Origin: Methylocystaceae bacterium
GTDB taxonomy: Bacteria > Pseudomonadota > Alphaproteobacteria > Rhizobiales > Beijerinckiaceae
Length of the DNA stretch: 46,964 bases
Direction: 5' to 3'
NCBI GenBank assembly: GCA_900299115.1
Contig: OMIO01000103.1
Location: 1-46,964, forward strand
In this document: one piece after another, positions 1-9,073 of the stretch
Numbering within the stretch: position 1 is the stretch's first letter
How the letters are laid out: each line of letters starts with the position of its first letter
The notes under the pieces: generated by a model
What the model was told of the DNA's origin: nothing
The model's input: only the letters and a program-made list of their open reading frames with translations
Databases searched by the model: none
Program-made: the position numbers and the translations under genes

Positions 1-32
1 AGCTGTTTGAGAATATTTTTTAGCCAGGATTA

Positions 33-872
33 ATGAGACGAATGCCGATTGAAACAAATGCTAATCAACGGATCGCTTTAGCGGCGCTTCTTGAATGGTA
101 TGTTGAAAATGGCGTTGACCTTGCGCTCGATGACACGCCGCATAATCGTTACGCAGAGTTTCAGAAAACTGAAGGCGTGAGTGAGGCAATATCCGCGCCG
201 CCGATTGTTGCATCAAAACCGGCCTCGCCAGCAGCAGCTGTGCGGGTCGCCCCGACAATGACAATGCCCGATGATGCAATAAAATTAGCGCGCGACGCCG
301 CAAATGCCGCGCATGACTTGCGCAAACTTGCTGAAAATTTTGCCCATTTTGTCCATGCCCCCTTTTATGGCATGGCCGAGCATTTTCTTTTTCATGCAGG
401 CGCTGAGCGCGCAAAATTAATGATCTTAGATGCTGCGCCAGGCGTGCAGGAAGAAACAACAGGCGCGCCGTTTAGCAGTCAACAAGCTCAATTATTGAGA
501 AATATGTTAAAGGCGATCGGTGAAGATTTTGACTCTGTGCGCTTAAGCTATGTTTCGCCATGGCGTCCGCCAGGAAATCGGCCAATGACGCCTGTTGAAA
601 TCGCGATTTTCGCCCCGTTTGTTCGACGTCAAATCGAGCTCGCCCAACCAGAAATTATCCTATTATTTGGTGAAGCCCCTGTCCGCGCAGTTTTAGATGT
701 AACAGAGCCCTTATTAAAACTGCGTGGAAAATGGCAGAGCGTTTGTTGTGGCGGACATCAAGGACGCGCGCTGGCTTTTTCGAGTTTAGAGGCCATGCTA
801 AAGAGCCCCGCATTAAAACCAGCGGCGTGGCGGGATCTTCGCAGCGTCGCAGAGGCGCTGCTAACCCAATAA
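33..872 (+). CDS. uracil-DNA glycosylase family 4-like protein, degenerate
   Basis: The 279-residue protein follows the layout of alphaproteobacterial family-4/5 uracil-DNA glycosylases: an N-terminal helical piece (about 10-45), an Ala/Pro linker, then the glycosylase fold from about 90. The core element WRPPGNR (177-183) and a C-terminal RGKW (231-234) are clear. However, the usual catalytic GEAPG loop reads DAAPG (133-137), the C-terminal HPxxLL motif is absent (AFSSLEAML, 248-256), and no cysteine lies where the family has its iron-sulfur ligands; the only cysteines are 238-239. Uracil excision is therefore doubtful; a DNA- or protein-binding role is possible but unproven. A weak AGGA lies 3 bases before the ATG; the ATG at 42 is an alternative start. 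The family call is firm, the activity is not. Confidence 0.75.
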   Translation: MRRMPIETNANQRIALAALLEWYVENGVDLALDDTPHNRYAEFQKTEGVSEAISAPPIVASKPASPAAAVRVAPTMTMPDDAIKLARDAANAAHDLRKLAENFAHFVHAPFYGMAEHFLFHAGAERAKLMILDAAPGVQEETTGAPFSSQQAQLLRNMLKAIGEDFDSVRLSYVSPWRPPGNRPMTPVEIAIFAPFVRRQIELAQPEIILLFGEAPVRAVLDVTEPLLKLRGKWQSVCCGGHQGRALAFSSLEAMLKSPALKPAAWRDLRSVAEALLTQ

Positions 873-889
873 AGAAATCTCGAGGGATG

Positions 890-2200
890 TTATTCGGCGG
901 CTTCGCCCTTATTCGTTCCAGCGCCAAACCGTTGCACAATATAGTCATCGACGATACGCGTGAATTCTTCGGCGATTCCCTCTCCCCGAAGCGTCATTGC
1001 TTTTTTTCCATCAATAAAAACAGGCGCCGCTGGCGTTTCGCCAGTGCCGGGCAATGAAATGCCGATATCGGCATGTTTAGACTCGCCAGGACCATTGACG
1101 ATACAGCCCATCACCGCAACATTAAGCGTTTCTACGCCTGGATATTGCGCGCGCCAGTTGGGCATGCGTTGACGTATATGTTCCTGAATATCGCGCGCCA
1201 ATTCTTGAAACACCGTAGACGTTGTGCGGCCGCATCCAGGACACGCCGCCACCAATGGAACGAAGGTGCGAAATCCCATGGTTTGCAAGATTTCTTGCGC
1301 CACGCGCACTTCCAGTGAACGATCGCCATTGGGTTCTGGCGTAAGCGAAACGCGGATCGTATCTCCAACGCCATCTTGCAACAACACGCCTAAAGCGGCG
1401 GAAGAAGCAACAATGCCCTTCGAGCCCATGCCGGCTTCGGTTAATCCCAAGTGCAAAGCATAGTCGCTTCTTGCCGCGAGCATGCGATAACAGGCGATTA
1501 AATCTTGAACGGTTGAGACTTTGGCGGAAATGATGATCCGATTTTTTGCCAGGCCAATTTCTTGCGCGCGTTGCGCCGACAGCAAAGCGGAGCGAACGAG
1601 CGCTTCGCGCGTTACCGCGCGCGCGTCGATTGGATGCGCAGAAGCGTGATTGAGATCCATGAGATGTGTCAGGAGCTCTTGATCAAGCGATCCCCAATTC
1701 GCACCGATGCGAACAGCCTTATTATGTTTGGCAGCAAGCTCAATAATTGCGCCAAATTGCTTATCTTTTTTATCTTTGAACCCAACGTTGCCTGGATTAA
1801 CGCGATACTTTGCAAGCGCCTGGGCGCAGGCGGGATGATCTGCGAGCAATTTATGGCCAATATAATGGAAATCGCCCACAAGCGGCGTATGAACGCCCTT
1901 CTTATCGAGTTGGTCGCGAATATGCGGCACGGCTGCTGCTGCTTCGTCTCGATCGACTGTGATTCGAACAACCTCAGAACCCGCCTGAGCTAAGGCGGAG
2001 ATTTGCGCAACTGTGGAAGCAATATCGGCGGTGTCCGTGTTGGTCATGGACTGCACCATAATTGGCGCGCCGCCGCCAACAGTAATGGCGCCTGCGCCTT
2101 CTCCAATGATTACCGCTTGCGTGCGATGACGCGCAGCAGGTTCCGCAGCGATGGGGTCTGGCAGTCGGTCTTCGGTGGCTTTTGTCATGGGTCTCTTCAC
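890..2200 (-). CDS. ispG: 4-hydroxy-3-methylbut-2-enyl-diphosphate synthase (IspG/GcpE)
   Basis: IspG makes HMBPP from methylerythritol cyclodiphosphate, the penultimate step of the MEP isoprenoid pathway, using a 4Fe-4S cluster. The N-terminal TIM-barrel region begins with the family hallmark [14 protein letters not shown] (about 47-60). The C-terminal domain carries the cluster cysteines in ACPGCG (around 320) and [10 protein letters not shown] (around 366). The length of about 430 residues matches the alphaproteobacterial form. The open frame begins with a GTG at 2200, but the ATG at 2188, preceded by GAAGAGA, is the likelier start. The gene is convergent with the UDG-like gene, leaving only 17 bases between them. 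Dxs of the same pathway lies at 19.6 kb. Confidence 0.96.
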   Translation of the reverse strand: MKRPMTKATEDRLPDPIAAEPAARHRTQAVIIGEGAGAITVGGGAPIMVQSMTNTDTADIASTVAQISALAQAGSEVVRITVDRDEAAAAVPHIRDQLDKKGVHTPLVGDFHYIGHKLLADHPACAQALAKYRVNPGNVGFKDKKDKQFGAIIELAAKHNKAVRIGANWGSLDQELLTHLMDLNHASAHPIDARAVTREALVRSALLSAQRAQEIGLAKNRIIISAKVSTVQDLIACYRMLAARSDYALHLGLTEAGMGSKGIVASSAALGVLLQDGVGDTIRVSLTPEPNGDRSLEVRVAQEILQTMGFRTFVPLVAACPGCGRTTSTVFQELARDIQEHIRQRMPNWRAQYPGVETLNVAVMGCIVNGPGESKHADIGISLPGTGETPAAPVFIDGKKAMTLRGEGIAEEFTRIVDDYIVQRFGAGTNKGEAAE

Positions 2201-2377
2201 GGCTGCGCTGGATGAGAAAACGGCCCTTATCGTGGACGCTGGCGGCTGCGCGCGTTACGCCAATGCGGCTTCATTCTATCATACCGAAAGCAAAGTTTTT
2301 CCCCAAGCCGCCTTGAGGAAAAAATAATCCTTTGGTGGCGCGGAATGACCATGAGGTCAAGCGCCGCTGTAAACGGC

Positions 2378-3316
2378 TTATCCTAATTTAGCGCGGGGAT
2401 CATAGGGGTGGCGTTCTTTCATTTCCCGCATTTGCGCGAGAAAACCTGGTTCCTGAACTTCAGGCAGGACTGGACGCAAAACAACATAAAGATCTCCGGC
2501 GGTTTTGCCATCGGCAGCTGGCAGTCCCTTGCCCCGCAAGCGCAGCGCTCTTCCGCCATTGGACCCTGCTGGGATGGCCAGCTCCACCTTACCGTCTAAG
2601 GTTGGCGCGGCCACCTTCGCCCCCAGAGCGGCTTCGTAAAGGGTGATGGGTAATTCTAATTTGAGATCTCGGCCTTCAACTTTGAAATAGGGATGGGGCG
2701 CAAGCTTAATTGTAATTATAGCATCGCCAGGCTGAGTGCCGCCTAAGCCTGTTTGCCCCTGGCCGCGTAGGCGAATTTGTTTTCCATCTTCAACGCCGGC
2801 TGGAACTTTAACTTCCAGAGTGCGTCCATTGGGCAGAATCACTCGAACTGGTCCGCCCTTGGCAAGGGTTTCAAGCGTCACTGTGGCCGTTGCGCTGACA
2901 TCTTCGCCTCTCTGGGCTTCCGCTTTTCCGCGACGTCGACCGCCGCCAAAAAGGTCAAAGAAGTCCTCAAAACCCCCTCCCCGGTTTCCGCCAAAGTTAA
3001 ATTCAAAATGCTGTTCACCCCCAGGAGCGCCATTTTGCCGCCAAGCCTGAGAGAAACCGCCGGGACCAGCGCCAAAGCCCTCAAACCCGCGGGGCTTGCC
3101 ATCTGAGCCAATTTCTCCGCGATCGAATTGCGCTTTTTTAGTTTCATCGCCGAGAATCTCATAAGCGCTACTAATCTCTGAAAAGCGCTCCTTGGCCTTC
3201 AGATCGTCTCTGTTGCGATCAGGATGATATTTTTTCGCCAATTGGCGATAGGCTTTTTTAATGTCTCCCCCGCTGCTCGCTCGAGAGACGCCTAATACTT
3301 CATAGGGATCACGCAT
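2378..3316 (-). CDS. DnaJ/CbpA-type J-domain co-chaperone without zinc finger
   Basis: This 312-residue co-chaperone should stimulate a DnaK ATPase and bind unfolded client proteins. The J domain occupies residues 1-65 with the essential HPD at 31-33. A Gly/Phe-rich linker (about 75-125) with repeated GG and FG follows, then the two beta-barrel client-binding domains of the DnaJ C-terminal family (about 140-305). The CxxCxGxG zinc repeats of true DnaJ are absent, so it is of the CbpA (type II) class. It is followed on the same strand by ispG after 177 bases; no dnaK is in the window. The ATG at 3316 opens directly with the J domain, which supports it as the start. Confidence 0.9.
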   Translation of the reverse strand: MRDPYEVLGVSRASSGGDIKKAYRQLAKKYHPDRNRDDLKAKERFSEISSAYEILGDETKKAQFDRGEIGSDGKPRGFEGFGAGPGGFSQAWRQNGAPGGEQHFEFNFGGNRGGGFEDFFDLFGGGRRRGKAEAQRGEDVSATATVTLETLAKGGPVRVILPNGRTLEVKVPAGVEDGKQIRLRGQGQTGLGGTQPGDAIITIKLAPHPYFKVEGRDLKLELPITLYEAALGAKVAAPTLDGKVELAIPAGSNGGRALRLRGKGLPAADGKTAGDLYVVLRPVLPEVQEPGFLAQMREMKERHPYDPRAKLG

Positions 3317-3445
3317 GGTTTTCGTTTCAGCCCAAAATCACGGCCGCCCGTGACGGCGCGGCAGTAAATGTCTCTCGCTTATTTGGGAAAGATCGGCGCT
3401 TTATGCAAGCGGGTGATTTTTAAAGCTGAGGAGCGGCGCGAGCGC

Positions 3446-3946
3446 TCACCCCTTTTTCATCAATTTGACGTCGCTTAGCGCCCAATCGTCAGACTTCTCG
3501 CGACAAGCGGAACCCTCAAGTTTTTCATCCTCTTGGCCAGTAAAAATTTCCCCCGTAAAGCCGCGACAGATTTTCCCCTGCACTGGGAAAGCTTGACCGC
3601 TTGGCGTGAAGGAGCCTTTGGCGCCAGAATTTGGATTCTCCCATTTAACGCTTGCGCCGCTGCCTTGCGGATCAAGCGCAGTGCTTAGCGCCGCCGTTGC
3701 GCGACGCAGATCTTCGCTGTCGAGGGATTTGGATAATTTCATGGCTGGCTTTCCAGCGCGATTGCGTGCAATTGACCCCGTGATGTCCTCGGAGGCGCCG
3801 TCCCATAAAATGGGCTTTGTCGATACGGGCACGGTCATCGAACAAGCAGATAGGGTAAGGCTAACCACAAGGAATAAGCCTAAGCTTAGAAACGGGAATT
3901 GAGGAAATGCGCCTGCAGCGCTATTTCTGATGATGAAAGACTTCAA
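3446..3946 (-). CDS. RT0821/Lpp0805-like surface lipoprotein
   Basis: The protein is a predicted outer-surface lipoprotein of unknown function. A hydrophobic signal ([19 protein letters not shown]) ends in a lipobox cysteine. The remaining ~120 residues resemble the alphaproteobacterial RT0821/Lpp0805 family: an [13 protein letters not shown] stretch, then GSFTP, then two cysteines in KICRGF and SACREK that could pair, and a terminal DVKLMKKG. I chose the TTG at 3946 because AGGTGG lies just upstream in the coding strand. The frame remains open to 3976, so a longer form is possible. It is divergent from pdxH, and their upstream regions overlap the control region of both. Confidence 0.7.
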   Translation of the reverse strand: MKSFIIRNSAAGAFPQFPFLSLGLFLVVSLTLSACSMTVPVSTKPILWDGASEDITGSIARNRAGKPAMKLSKSLDSEDLRRATAALSTALDPQGSGASVKWENPNSGAKGSFTPSGQAFPVQGKICRGFTGEIFTGQEDEKLEGSACREKSDDWALSDVKLMKKG

Positions 3947-4003
3947 AGCGCCACCTGCCAACGCGCTGGGACCCAAAACGGGCCGATAGGAAAGGATTTA
4001 CCC

Positions 4004-4618
4004 TTGAACGCGTTAACGTCAGGTGACTTTGAAGACGCGCAAGAGCCTTTTGAGCTGTTTGGGCAATGGTTTGATGAAGCCGGTAAAAAAGAACTTAACG
4101 ACCCGGAGGCGATGGCGATCGCAACTGTTGACTCAACGGGCGTTCCGGACGTGCGAATGGTCCTTTTGAAGGAGTGGTCGACGAATGGATTTGTTTTCTT
4201 CACCAACACGGAAAGCGCTAAGGGCCGTCAATTAGCCGGAAATATGACCGCAGCGCTTTTATTTCATTGGAAAACATTGCGTCGGCAAATTCGTATTCGA
4301 GGTCCAGTTGAACAAGTAAGCCTTGAAGAGTCCGACGCATATTATGCTAGTCGGCCGAGAGATTCTCGTATAGGCGCTTGGGCTAGTCAGCAGTCCCGTC
4401 CATTAGAAAGCCGATACGCGTTAGAAAAAGCAGTTGCGTTTTACGCGACGAAATACGCTCTAGGCGATATCCCACGCCCCGCTTATTGGAGTGGATTTCG
4501 AATTAAGCCGACGTCGATAGAGTTTTGGTCAGATAAACCTTTTCGACTACACGATCGGATGCGATTTTATCGAGAAGGATCGGATACGGCTTGGCGCAAG
4601 GAACGGCTTTACCCATGA
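4004..4618 (+). CDS. pdxH: pyridoxamine 5'-phosphate oxidase (PdxH)
   Basis: PdxH oxidises pyridoxine or pyridoxamine 5'-phosphate to pyridoxal phosphate with FMN. Family features are RMVLLKEW near residue 46, the FMN-contacting [13 protein letters not shown] around 65, [10 protein letters not shown] around 95, and the C-terminal block with [15 protein letters not shown] ending in RLYP (usually RLAP or RLSP). I set the start at the TTG at 4004 because AAAGGA lies 7 bases upstream and the resulting 204 residues match the family; the frame is open back to 3899, but the extra residues are unlike PdxH. The next gene overlaps it by ATGA. The PLP-dependent enzymes encoded nearby (ArgD, LysA, the decarboxylase) depend on this cofactor. 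Confidence 0.93.
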   Translation: MNALTSGDFEDAQEPFELFGQWFDEAGKKELNDPEAMAIATVDSTGVPDVRMVLLKEWSTNGFVFFTNTESAKGRQLAGNMTAALLFHWKTLRRQIRIRGPVEQVSLEESDAYYASRPRDSRIGAWASQQSRPLESRYALEKAVAFYATKYALGDIPRPAYWSGFRIKPTSIEFWSDKPFRLHDRMRFYREGSDTAWRKERLYP

Positions 4619-5187
4619 TCATTTCGCTTATGCCCAATCGCCGCCTTCGACTGAGCGTCATCCTCTCGGTAAGCTTAATGGCGCTGCAGCCAGCCTCAGC
4701 GCAGGGATTATTTGATTTTTTAGGCGGCGGTGGACAGCGTCATAGCTCTCCCGCAGAAGCTGAGCGTGAAACGCCCGCTGCGCCAGCGCCGGCCAAGAAA
4801 AAACCCACAGCCCCTAAAACAGATAAGCCCCTTACGCCCACGACTGCGGAACCAAAAACGTCCGCGCCGGTTTCTGACGCGCCGCCGCCCTATGAACCGC
4901 AGCTTCTTCGCCTTGCAGAGATGATTGGGGCGTTAGCTTATTTGCGAGATCTATGCGCCGCAGGCGACGGCGATGATTGGCGGAACAAAATGACAGTCTT
5001 GCTTAACGCCGAGGCCCCCGCTGGCGCGCGCCGAGACAAATTAACCGCCTCTTTCAATCGTGGCTTTCGCAGCTATGAGTTGACCTATCGCGCGTGCACG
5101 CCAAACGCAAAAGCCGTGATCCAACGGTATATCGACGAGACAGGTCGCATTACACAAGATATCGCCTATCGTTACGGCAATCCTTAA
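4615..5187 (+). CDS. TIGR02301 family secreted protein
   Basis: This is a conserved alphaproteobacterial protein of unknown function with a predicted signal peptide ([20 protein letters not shown]). A low-complexity Ala/Pro/Lys linker (about 45-90) follows. The conserved C-terminal domain (about 95-190) has the family pattern: [15 protein letters not shown], then WRNKM, then [16 protein letters not shown], then [12 protein letters not shown] at the very end. Two conserved cysteines sit in this domain and could form a disulfide in the periplasm. The ATG at 4615 overlaps the pdxH stop, implying translational coupling; a second ATG at 4630 has no ribosome binding site. Confidence 0.8.
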   Translation: MIISLMPNRRLRLSVILSVSLMALQPASAQGLFDFLGGGGQRHSSPAEAERETPAAPAPAKKKPTAPKTDKPLTPTTAEPKTSAPVSDAPPPYEPQLLRLAEMIGALAYLRDLCAAGDGDDWRNKMTVLLNAEAPAGARRDKLTASFNRGFRSYELTYRACTPNAKAVIQRYIDETGRITQDIAYRYGNP

Positions 5188-5225
5188 CGCGACGCGGATT
5201 TCTAAATTAACCCTTTGATGAAAGG

Positions 5226-5254
5226 CGTCTCGCTTGCTGAGACGGGCTTGTTTA
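5226..5254 (+). terminator. hairpin, probable terminator of the pdxH unit
   Basis: A 6-base stem CGTCTC (5226-5231) pairs with GAGACG (5239-5244) across a 7-base loop and is followed by a T-rich tail (ggcttgttt). It lies about 40 bases after the TIGR02301 stop codon. The stem is short, so termination efficiency is uncertain. Confidence 0.5.
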
Positions 5255-5264
5255 ATGTGGGCCT

Positions 5265-5519
5265 ATGAACCCACGCGCAACCCTATCCCTCGAAGGCGCT
5301 GGCGGTGAACAACATCGCGCAGCGCTTGCTTATCTCACAGAAGCCTTTGCCGAGGCGATTCTTGCCGGCATTGAGAGCGACTCTTTTGCACAAGCGGCTT
5401 TATCAGCCGCTTTACAAGAACTGGTGGCGACTTATGGGGAGGAAGCCGTTGCGGCGCTGGCAGAAGCATTGCCTGGCCGGTTGCGTGCGGGTGAATTCTC
5501 GCTAAGCATACGTCATTAG
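5265..5519 (+). CDS. small acidic hypothetical protein (84 aa)
   Basis: I do not recognise this protein. It is 84 residues, alanine- and glutamate-rich and strongly helical by composition (AALAYLTEAFAEAILAGIES, then AALSAALQELVATYGEE), with no membrane segment, signal or cysteine. The ATG at 5265 has no clear Shine-Dalgarno, but the frame uses the same codon style as its neighbours. It stands alone behind the hairpin at 5226-5254 and before the phosphatase-Nudix gene. A soluble helical regulator or partner protein is possible; nothing in the sequence fixes a role. Confidence 0.55.
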   Translation: MNPRATLSLEGAGGEQHRAALAYLTEAFAEAILAGIESDSFAQAALSAALQELVATYGEEAVAALAEALPGRLRAGEFSLSIRH

Positions 5520-5653
5520 GATGCTCTTTTTACTATTCCCGGTTTCTTGCCTGACTTTTGACGTTAAATAAGGCAAAATCTCAATGCGTAATAGCGTAGT
5601 GGGTGATTTATACGCAGCCCTGCGCGCCCACAAGGTCTTCGCAATTTAATCAC

Positions 5654-6754
5654 ATGGCTCGAACGCTTTTATGTTTGGCGCGACATGGCGAGACAAATTG
5701 GAATATTGAACGACGCTTTCAGGGTCAGTTCGATATTGCTTTAAATGCGCGCGGCCGCGCACAAGCCGAAGCGCTCGCTGAAGAGCTTGCTGAGGTAGAA
5801 TTTGACTATGTCTATTCGAGCGATTTGCGTCGTGCGCAATCAACAGCCCAAGCCGTTGTGCAATCGCGCGGGCTCAAAATTTTTGCCCTTCCTGAGTTAA
5901 GAGAAAAAAACGATGGTCTTTGGCAAGGGCATACGCATGCCGAAGTCCAGGCGCTTTATCCTGATCTTTATCCCAATTACCTAGCGCGCAAAGCTGATTT
6001 TTGCGCTCCTGACGGCGAAAGCTTGAAAGTTTTTCAGCGCCGAATTACCCGCGTCTTAACAAAAATTGCACAAGAACATGAAGGATGCAGCATCCTTATT
6101 GTGTCTCATGCCGGGGTGTTGGATATCGCATGGCGATTGGCGACCGGAAAAAGCTTAGAAGAGAAACGGATCAATCCCGTATTAAACGCCACGCCAAATT
6201 GGATCGCTTATGAAGAGAATGTTTGGTCCTTAGTTGATTGGGCTGGCTCTGAGGGACGCGCTGAAATTTCTGCGCCCTGGGATGGTCAGACTCTGCCCCG
6301 ACGGGAAGCGGCGCGCGGCTTAATTGTATCGCCAGAAGGTCGTGTTTTATTGATCCGTTACGCTGGCGGCCTATCGCCACATTTTATCGCTCTTGGATAT
6401 CAGCACTTTTGGTCTACGCCTGGCGGCGCCTTGAAAGAGAATGAAACTTACGTCGCCGCTTTGCAGCGTGAGATTTTTGAAGAAACTGGATTAAGAATAA
6501 ATAGCGATGTTGGTCCGGTAATCGCTACGCGTGAGTTTCCAATGGAGTTAGGAGATGATTGGCGCCAGGCGATCGAGCGTTATTATCTCATTCGCACGCC
6601 GGAATTTACACCAACGCCACTAGAGCAAACGCAAGAAGAAAAAGCTCATATGCTTGATGCGCGTTGGTGGAGTATAGAAGAATTGGCGCGATCACAAGAA
6701 TTAATTTTTCCAGAGGGTCTAGAGGAATTATTACGTAAAGTAACGACACGCTGA
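5654..6754 (+). CDS. histidine phosphatase-Nudix hydrolase fusion protein
   Basis: One continuous frame of 366 codons joins two hydrolases. Residues 1-205 form a phosphoglycerate-mutase-like histidine phosphatase: the RHGETNWN motif has its catalytic histidine at 11, SSDLRRAQSTA gives the substrate-binding arginine, and VSHAGVL holds the second histidine (around 152). Residues 215-360 form a Nudix domain whose box fits GX5EX7REUXEEXGU, from GGALKENE to REIFEETGL (about 257-279). The pair could hydrolyse a nucleoside phosphate and then dephosphorylate the product, as proposed for mycobacterial MutT1, where the order is Nudix first. I chose the ATG at 5654 because the phosphatase fold begins there; a GTG at 5603 would add 17 unlike residues. 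Substrate is unknown. Confidence 0.88.
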   Translation: MARTLLCLARHGETNWNIERRFQGQFDIALNARGRAQAEALAEELAEVEFDYVYSSDLRRAQSTAQAVVQSRGLKIFALPELREKNDGLWQGHTHAEVQALYPDLYPNYLARKADFCAPDGESLKVFQRRITRVLTKIAQEHEGCSILIVSHAGVLDIAWRLATGKSLEEKRINPVLNATPNWIAYEENVWSLVDWAGSEGRAEISAPWDGQTLPRREAARGLIVSPEGRVLLIRYAGGLSPHFIALGYQHFWSTPGGALKENETYVAALQREIFEETGLRINSDVGPVIATREFPMELGDDWRQAIERYYLIRTPEFTPTPLEQTQEEKAHMLDARWWSIEELARSQELIFPEGLEELLRKVTTR

Positions 6755-6790
6755 TCAAGCTGGGTAAGAAAATTTTATGTTATTTTGATC

Positions 6791-7150
6791 CTAAACTTTA
6801 TTTTTTCTGATCAACCATAGAAATGCAATAAATGCGCCCTTTGCAATTGGTAGGATAAGCAAGACGCAGATGATCGTGAAGAGACATAAGATAAAACTCT
6901 CCATAGCATAAGAGAGAGATGTTTTGCTTTCCAAAAGAATAAGTAATGGGATCACAAGATGCGCTGTGATGGCGATAGTGAGACAGGTGGGGCCATCCTC
7001 AGCCTCTAAGCCTTCAAAAGACTCACCGCAATGATCACAAAACTCTCGACGTTTAAGATAGCTTTGAAAGAGATTGCCCTTGCCGCACTGCGGACATCGT
7101 CGTAATGCGCCGCGCAACAGGCAGGAAGATATCGGTATTTTGTTATCCAT
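6791..7150 (-). CDS. DUF983 family membrane protein
   Basis: The protein has the DUF983 layout: an N-terminal zinc-ribbon-like segment with CPQCGKGNLF and CDHCGESFEG, a conserved AEDGPTCLT, then two hydrophobic helices (about residues 60-80 and 87-110) and a basic end. The family is common in alphaproteobacteria and of unknown function; genomic links elsewhere include heme-copper oxidase genes, but none is near here. The ATG at 7150 gives the normal family length of about 119 residues. The frame is open to a TTG at 7201 without a ribosome binding site, so I took the shorter form. Confidence 0.82.
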   Translation of the reverse strand: MDNKIPISSCLLRGALRRCPQCGKGNLFQSYLKRREFCDHCGESFEGLEAEDGPTCLTIAITAHLVIPLLILLESKTSLSYAMESFILCLFTIICVLLILPIAKGAFIAFLWLIRKNKV

Positions 7151-7403
7151 TTGATTTTTTAAACGCGCCTTTCGATCGGCCTCGCGCAGCGATTGCGACA
7201 AATCTTGGTTTGATGTCCAAGCGCGGAGGTGAGCGCTGAGATCCCTAGTGGAGGATCTAATCCCATAAATTCAACCTTTTGCCTATGGCATTGCCATTCC
7301 GCTGCTTCTGGTTTAGCTCGACCCTATCTTTTTCACCTTACGGGGAATAACGCGCGCTTCATGCGCTTGGCGCAGAACGTTTCTCAAGTGGAGTATCTTT
7401 TTA

Positions 7404-8444
7404 ATGAAACTACCAAATCAATTCTATCGGCCGTTAGCTATTGGCGCGCCTGATCCCTATCGTGAGCCGCCGGTTAAGGTCGAGCGCATGATCCATTTTG
7501 TGCCGCCGCATCTTGAAAAGTTTCGCGCTAAAGCTCCTGATATCGCAAAGCAAGTAGACGTTATTCTGGGCAATCTCGAAGATGCGATTCCAGCCGATGC
7601 GAAGGAAGCGGCGCGCGCTGGATTTATTGAGATGGCGCAATCTGTGGATTTTGGTTCCACGGGACTTTGGACGCGAATGAATTCGCTTAATAGTCCTTGG
7701 GCTTTGGATGACATGATTGAGATCGTTGGCGCCGTCGGGAATAAACTCGATGTGGTCATGCTGCCCAAGGTGGAGGGGCCTTGGGATATCGCTTATCTTG
7801 ATCAGTTGCTGGCGCAGCTGGAAAGCAAAAATGGCGTCAGAAAACCGATTATGATTCATGCCATCCTAGAGACAGCGGAAGGCGTAAAAAATGTTGAAGC
7901 GATCGCGGCCGCTAGTCCGCGCATGCACGGAATTTCTCTGGGACCAGCAGATCTTGCCGCTTCTCGGGCCATGAAGACTACGCGCGTTGGCGGCGGTCAT
8001 CCAGAATATAAAATTATAACCGATGCGCAAGGCGATGCGCCACGCCCCTGTCATCAACAAGATCTCTGGCATTATACAATCGCCAAGATGGTTGATGCTT
8101 GCGCCTCCGCAGGCATTAAAGCTTTCTATGGGCCTTTTGGCGACTTCTCAGATCCAGCTGCCTGCGAAACGCAGTTTCGCAACGCCTTTTTGCTTGGCTG
8201 TGCAGGCGCGTGGTCTTTGCATCCAACTCAAATTGAAATTGCCAAGCGCGTATTTTCTCCCGACCCTGCAGAGGTCGCTTTTGCGCGCCGCGTCTTAGAA
8301 GCGATGCCAGACGGCACAGGCGCCGTCATGATTGACGGGCGTATGCAGGATGATGCGACTTGGAAACAATGTAAAGTCGTTGTGGACTTAGCTAAACAAG
8401 TTGCGGCTAAGGATCCAGATTTTGCAAAAGTTTATGGATTTTAG
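7404..8444 (+). CDS. HpcH/HpaI-family CoA-ester lyase, malyl-CoA lyase-like
   Basis: The 346-residue protein is a TIM-barrel CoA-ester lyase of the citrate-lyase-beta/malyl-CoA-lyase superfamily. Visible active-site elements are [15 protein letters not shown] (the metal-binding Glu/Asp region, about 51-65), [10 protein letters not shown] (around 113), [10 protein letters not shown] (metal-binding Glu, around 152) and the C-terminal [11 protein letters not shown] (around 272). In a methylotroph it would cleave malyl-CoA to glyoxylate and acetyl-CoA in the serine cycle, or beta-methylmalyl-CoA. It differs from the ~320-residue Mcl of Rhodobacter and Methylorubrum by an N-terminal extension, so the exact substrate is inferred. 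No other serine-cycle gene is adjacent. GTGGAG precedes the ATG by about 11 bases. Confidence 0.82.
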   Translation: MKLPNQFYRPLAIGAPDPYREPPVKVERMIHFVPPHLEKFRAKAPDIAKQVDVILGNLEDAIPADAKEAARAGFIEMAQSVDFGSTGLWTRMNSLNSPWALDDMIEIVGAVGNKLDVVMLPKVEGPWDIAYLDQLLAQLESKNGVRKPIMIHAILETAEGVKNVEAIAAASPRMHGISLGPADLAASRAMKTTRVGGGHPEYKIITDAQGDAPRPCHQQDLWHYTIAKMVDACASAGIKAFYGPFGDFSDPAACETQFRNAFLLGCAGAWSLHPTQIEIAKRVFSPDPAEVAFARRVLEAMPDGTGAVMIDGRMQDDATWKQCKVVVDLAKQVAAKDPDFAKVYGF

Positions 8445-8466
8445 GCTAATCACTGTTACGTTAAAG

Positions 8467-8495
8467 TAAGGCCGGCGTTAAGCCGGCCTTAATTT
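8467..8495. terminator. bidirectional rho-independent terminator
   Basis: A perfect 10-base stem, TAAGGCCGGC (8467-8476) with GCCGGCCTTA (8482-8491), closes a 5-base loop and is followed by ATTTTA on the plus strand, with T-rich sequence also on the minus side. It sits between the convergent CoA-ester lyase and peroxiredoxin genes and can serve both. Confidence 0.82.
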
Positions 8496-8497
8496 TA

Positions 8498-8983
8498 TCA
8501 GAGTTTTTCAAGCGTCGCTTCGGCGCTTGAAACAGTGGCTACACTCGAATTTTCTTCAATATTAATCCAATCAACAACGCCGTCTTTAATAATAGCTGCG
8601 TAGCGTTTTGATCTTACGCCCAAACCATGTTCAGTTAAATCAAGCTCAAGACCAGCGGCTTTCGCAAACACTGCAGATCCATCAGCAAGGCCATCGATTT
8701 TATCTTTTGCGCCGCTGTCTTTCAGCCAGGCGTCAAGCGTAAAAACATCATTTACTGCGGTAACGGCGACCGCAGTGACGCCTTTGGATTTAATCAAATC
8801 GAGTTTGGACAGAAAACCGGGTAAATGTTTAACGTGACATGTTGGCGTGTAGGCGCCAGGCACAGCAAACAGCGCAACTTTTTTACCAGCAAAATAATCT
8901 CTTGCTTTAATTTGCTCTGGGCCATTTTTACCCATGATGGTGAATGTAACGTCAGGGATTTTGTCGCCGGCTTTAAGGGTCAT
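8498..8983 (-). CDS. Prx5-type peroxiredoxin
   Basis: This 161-residue thiol peroxidase of the Prx5/AhpC-TSA family reduces hydrogen peroxide and organic hydroperoxides. The peroxidatic motif PGAYTPTCH places the catalytic cysteine at residue 49; it is the only cysteine in the protein, so resolution must use glutathione, glutaredoxin or thioredoxin from outside (1-Cys type). Further family features are FTLDAWLKDSGA and the conserved arginine in GLGVRSKRYA. The length is normal and no glutaredoxin domain is fused. Its convergent neighbour is the CoA-ester lyase; upstream lies the divergently organised tlpA/argH pair. Confidence 0.93.
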   Translation of the reverse strand: MTLKAGDKIPDVTFTIMGKNGPEQIKARDYFAGKKVALFAVPGAYTPTCHVKHLPGFLSKLDLIKSKGVTAVAVTAVNDVFTLDAWLKDSGAKDKIDGLADGSAVFAKAAGLELDLTEHGLGVRSKRYAAIIKDGVVDWINIEENSSVATVSSAEATLEKL

Positions 8984-9073
8984 GCTATCCTGCCTCGTTA
9001 GTGTGAAGGGGAAATTGTGAGATATATCTAGGGCGCTTTTTTAGCACGCCCGTCATAGAGCCTGATGTTTGAA

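Noticed and set aside
7229-7453. 74-codon frame before the CoA-ester lyase gene
   Set aside because: It overlaps the start of the lyase, has no ribosome binding site, and its residues show no family pattern.
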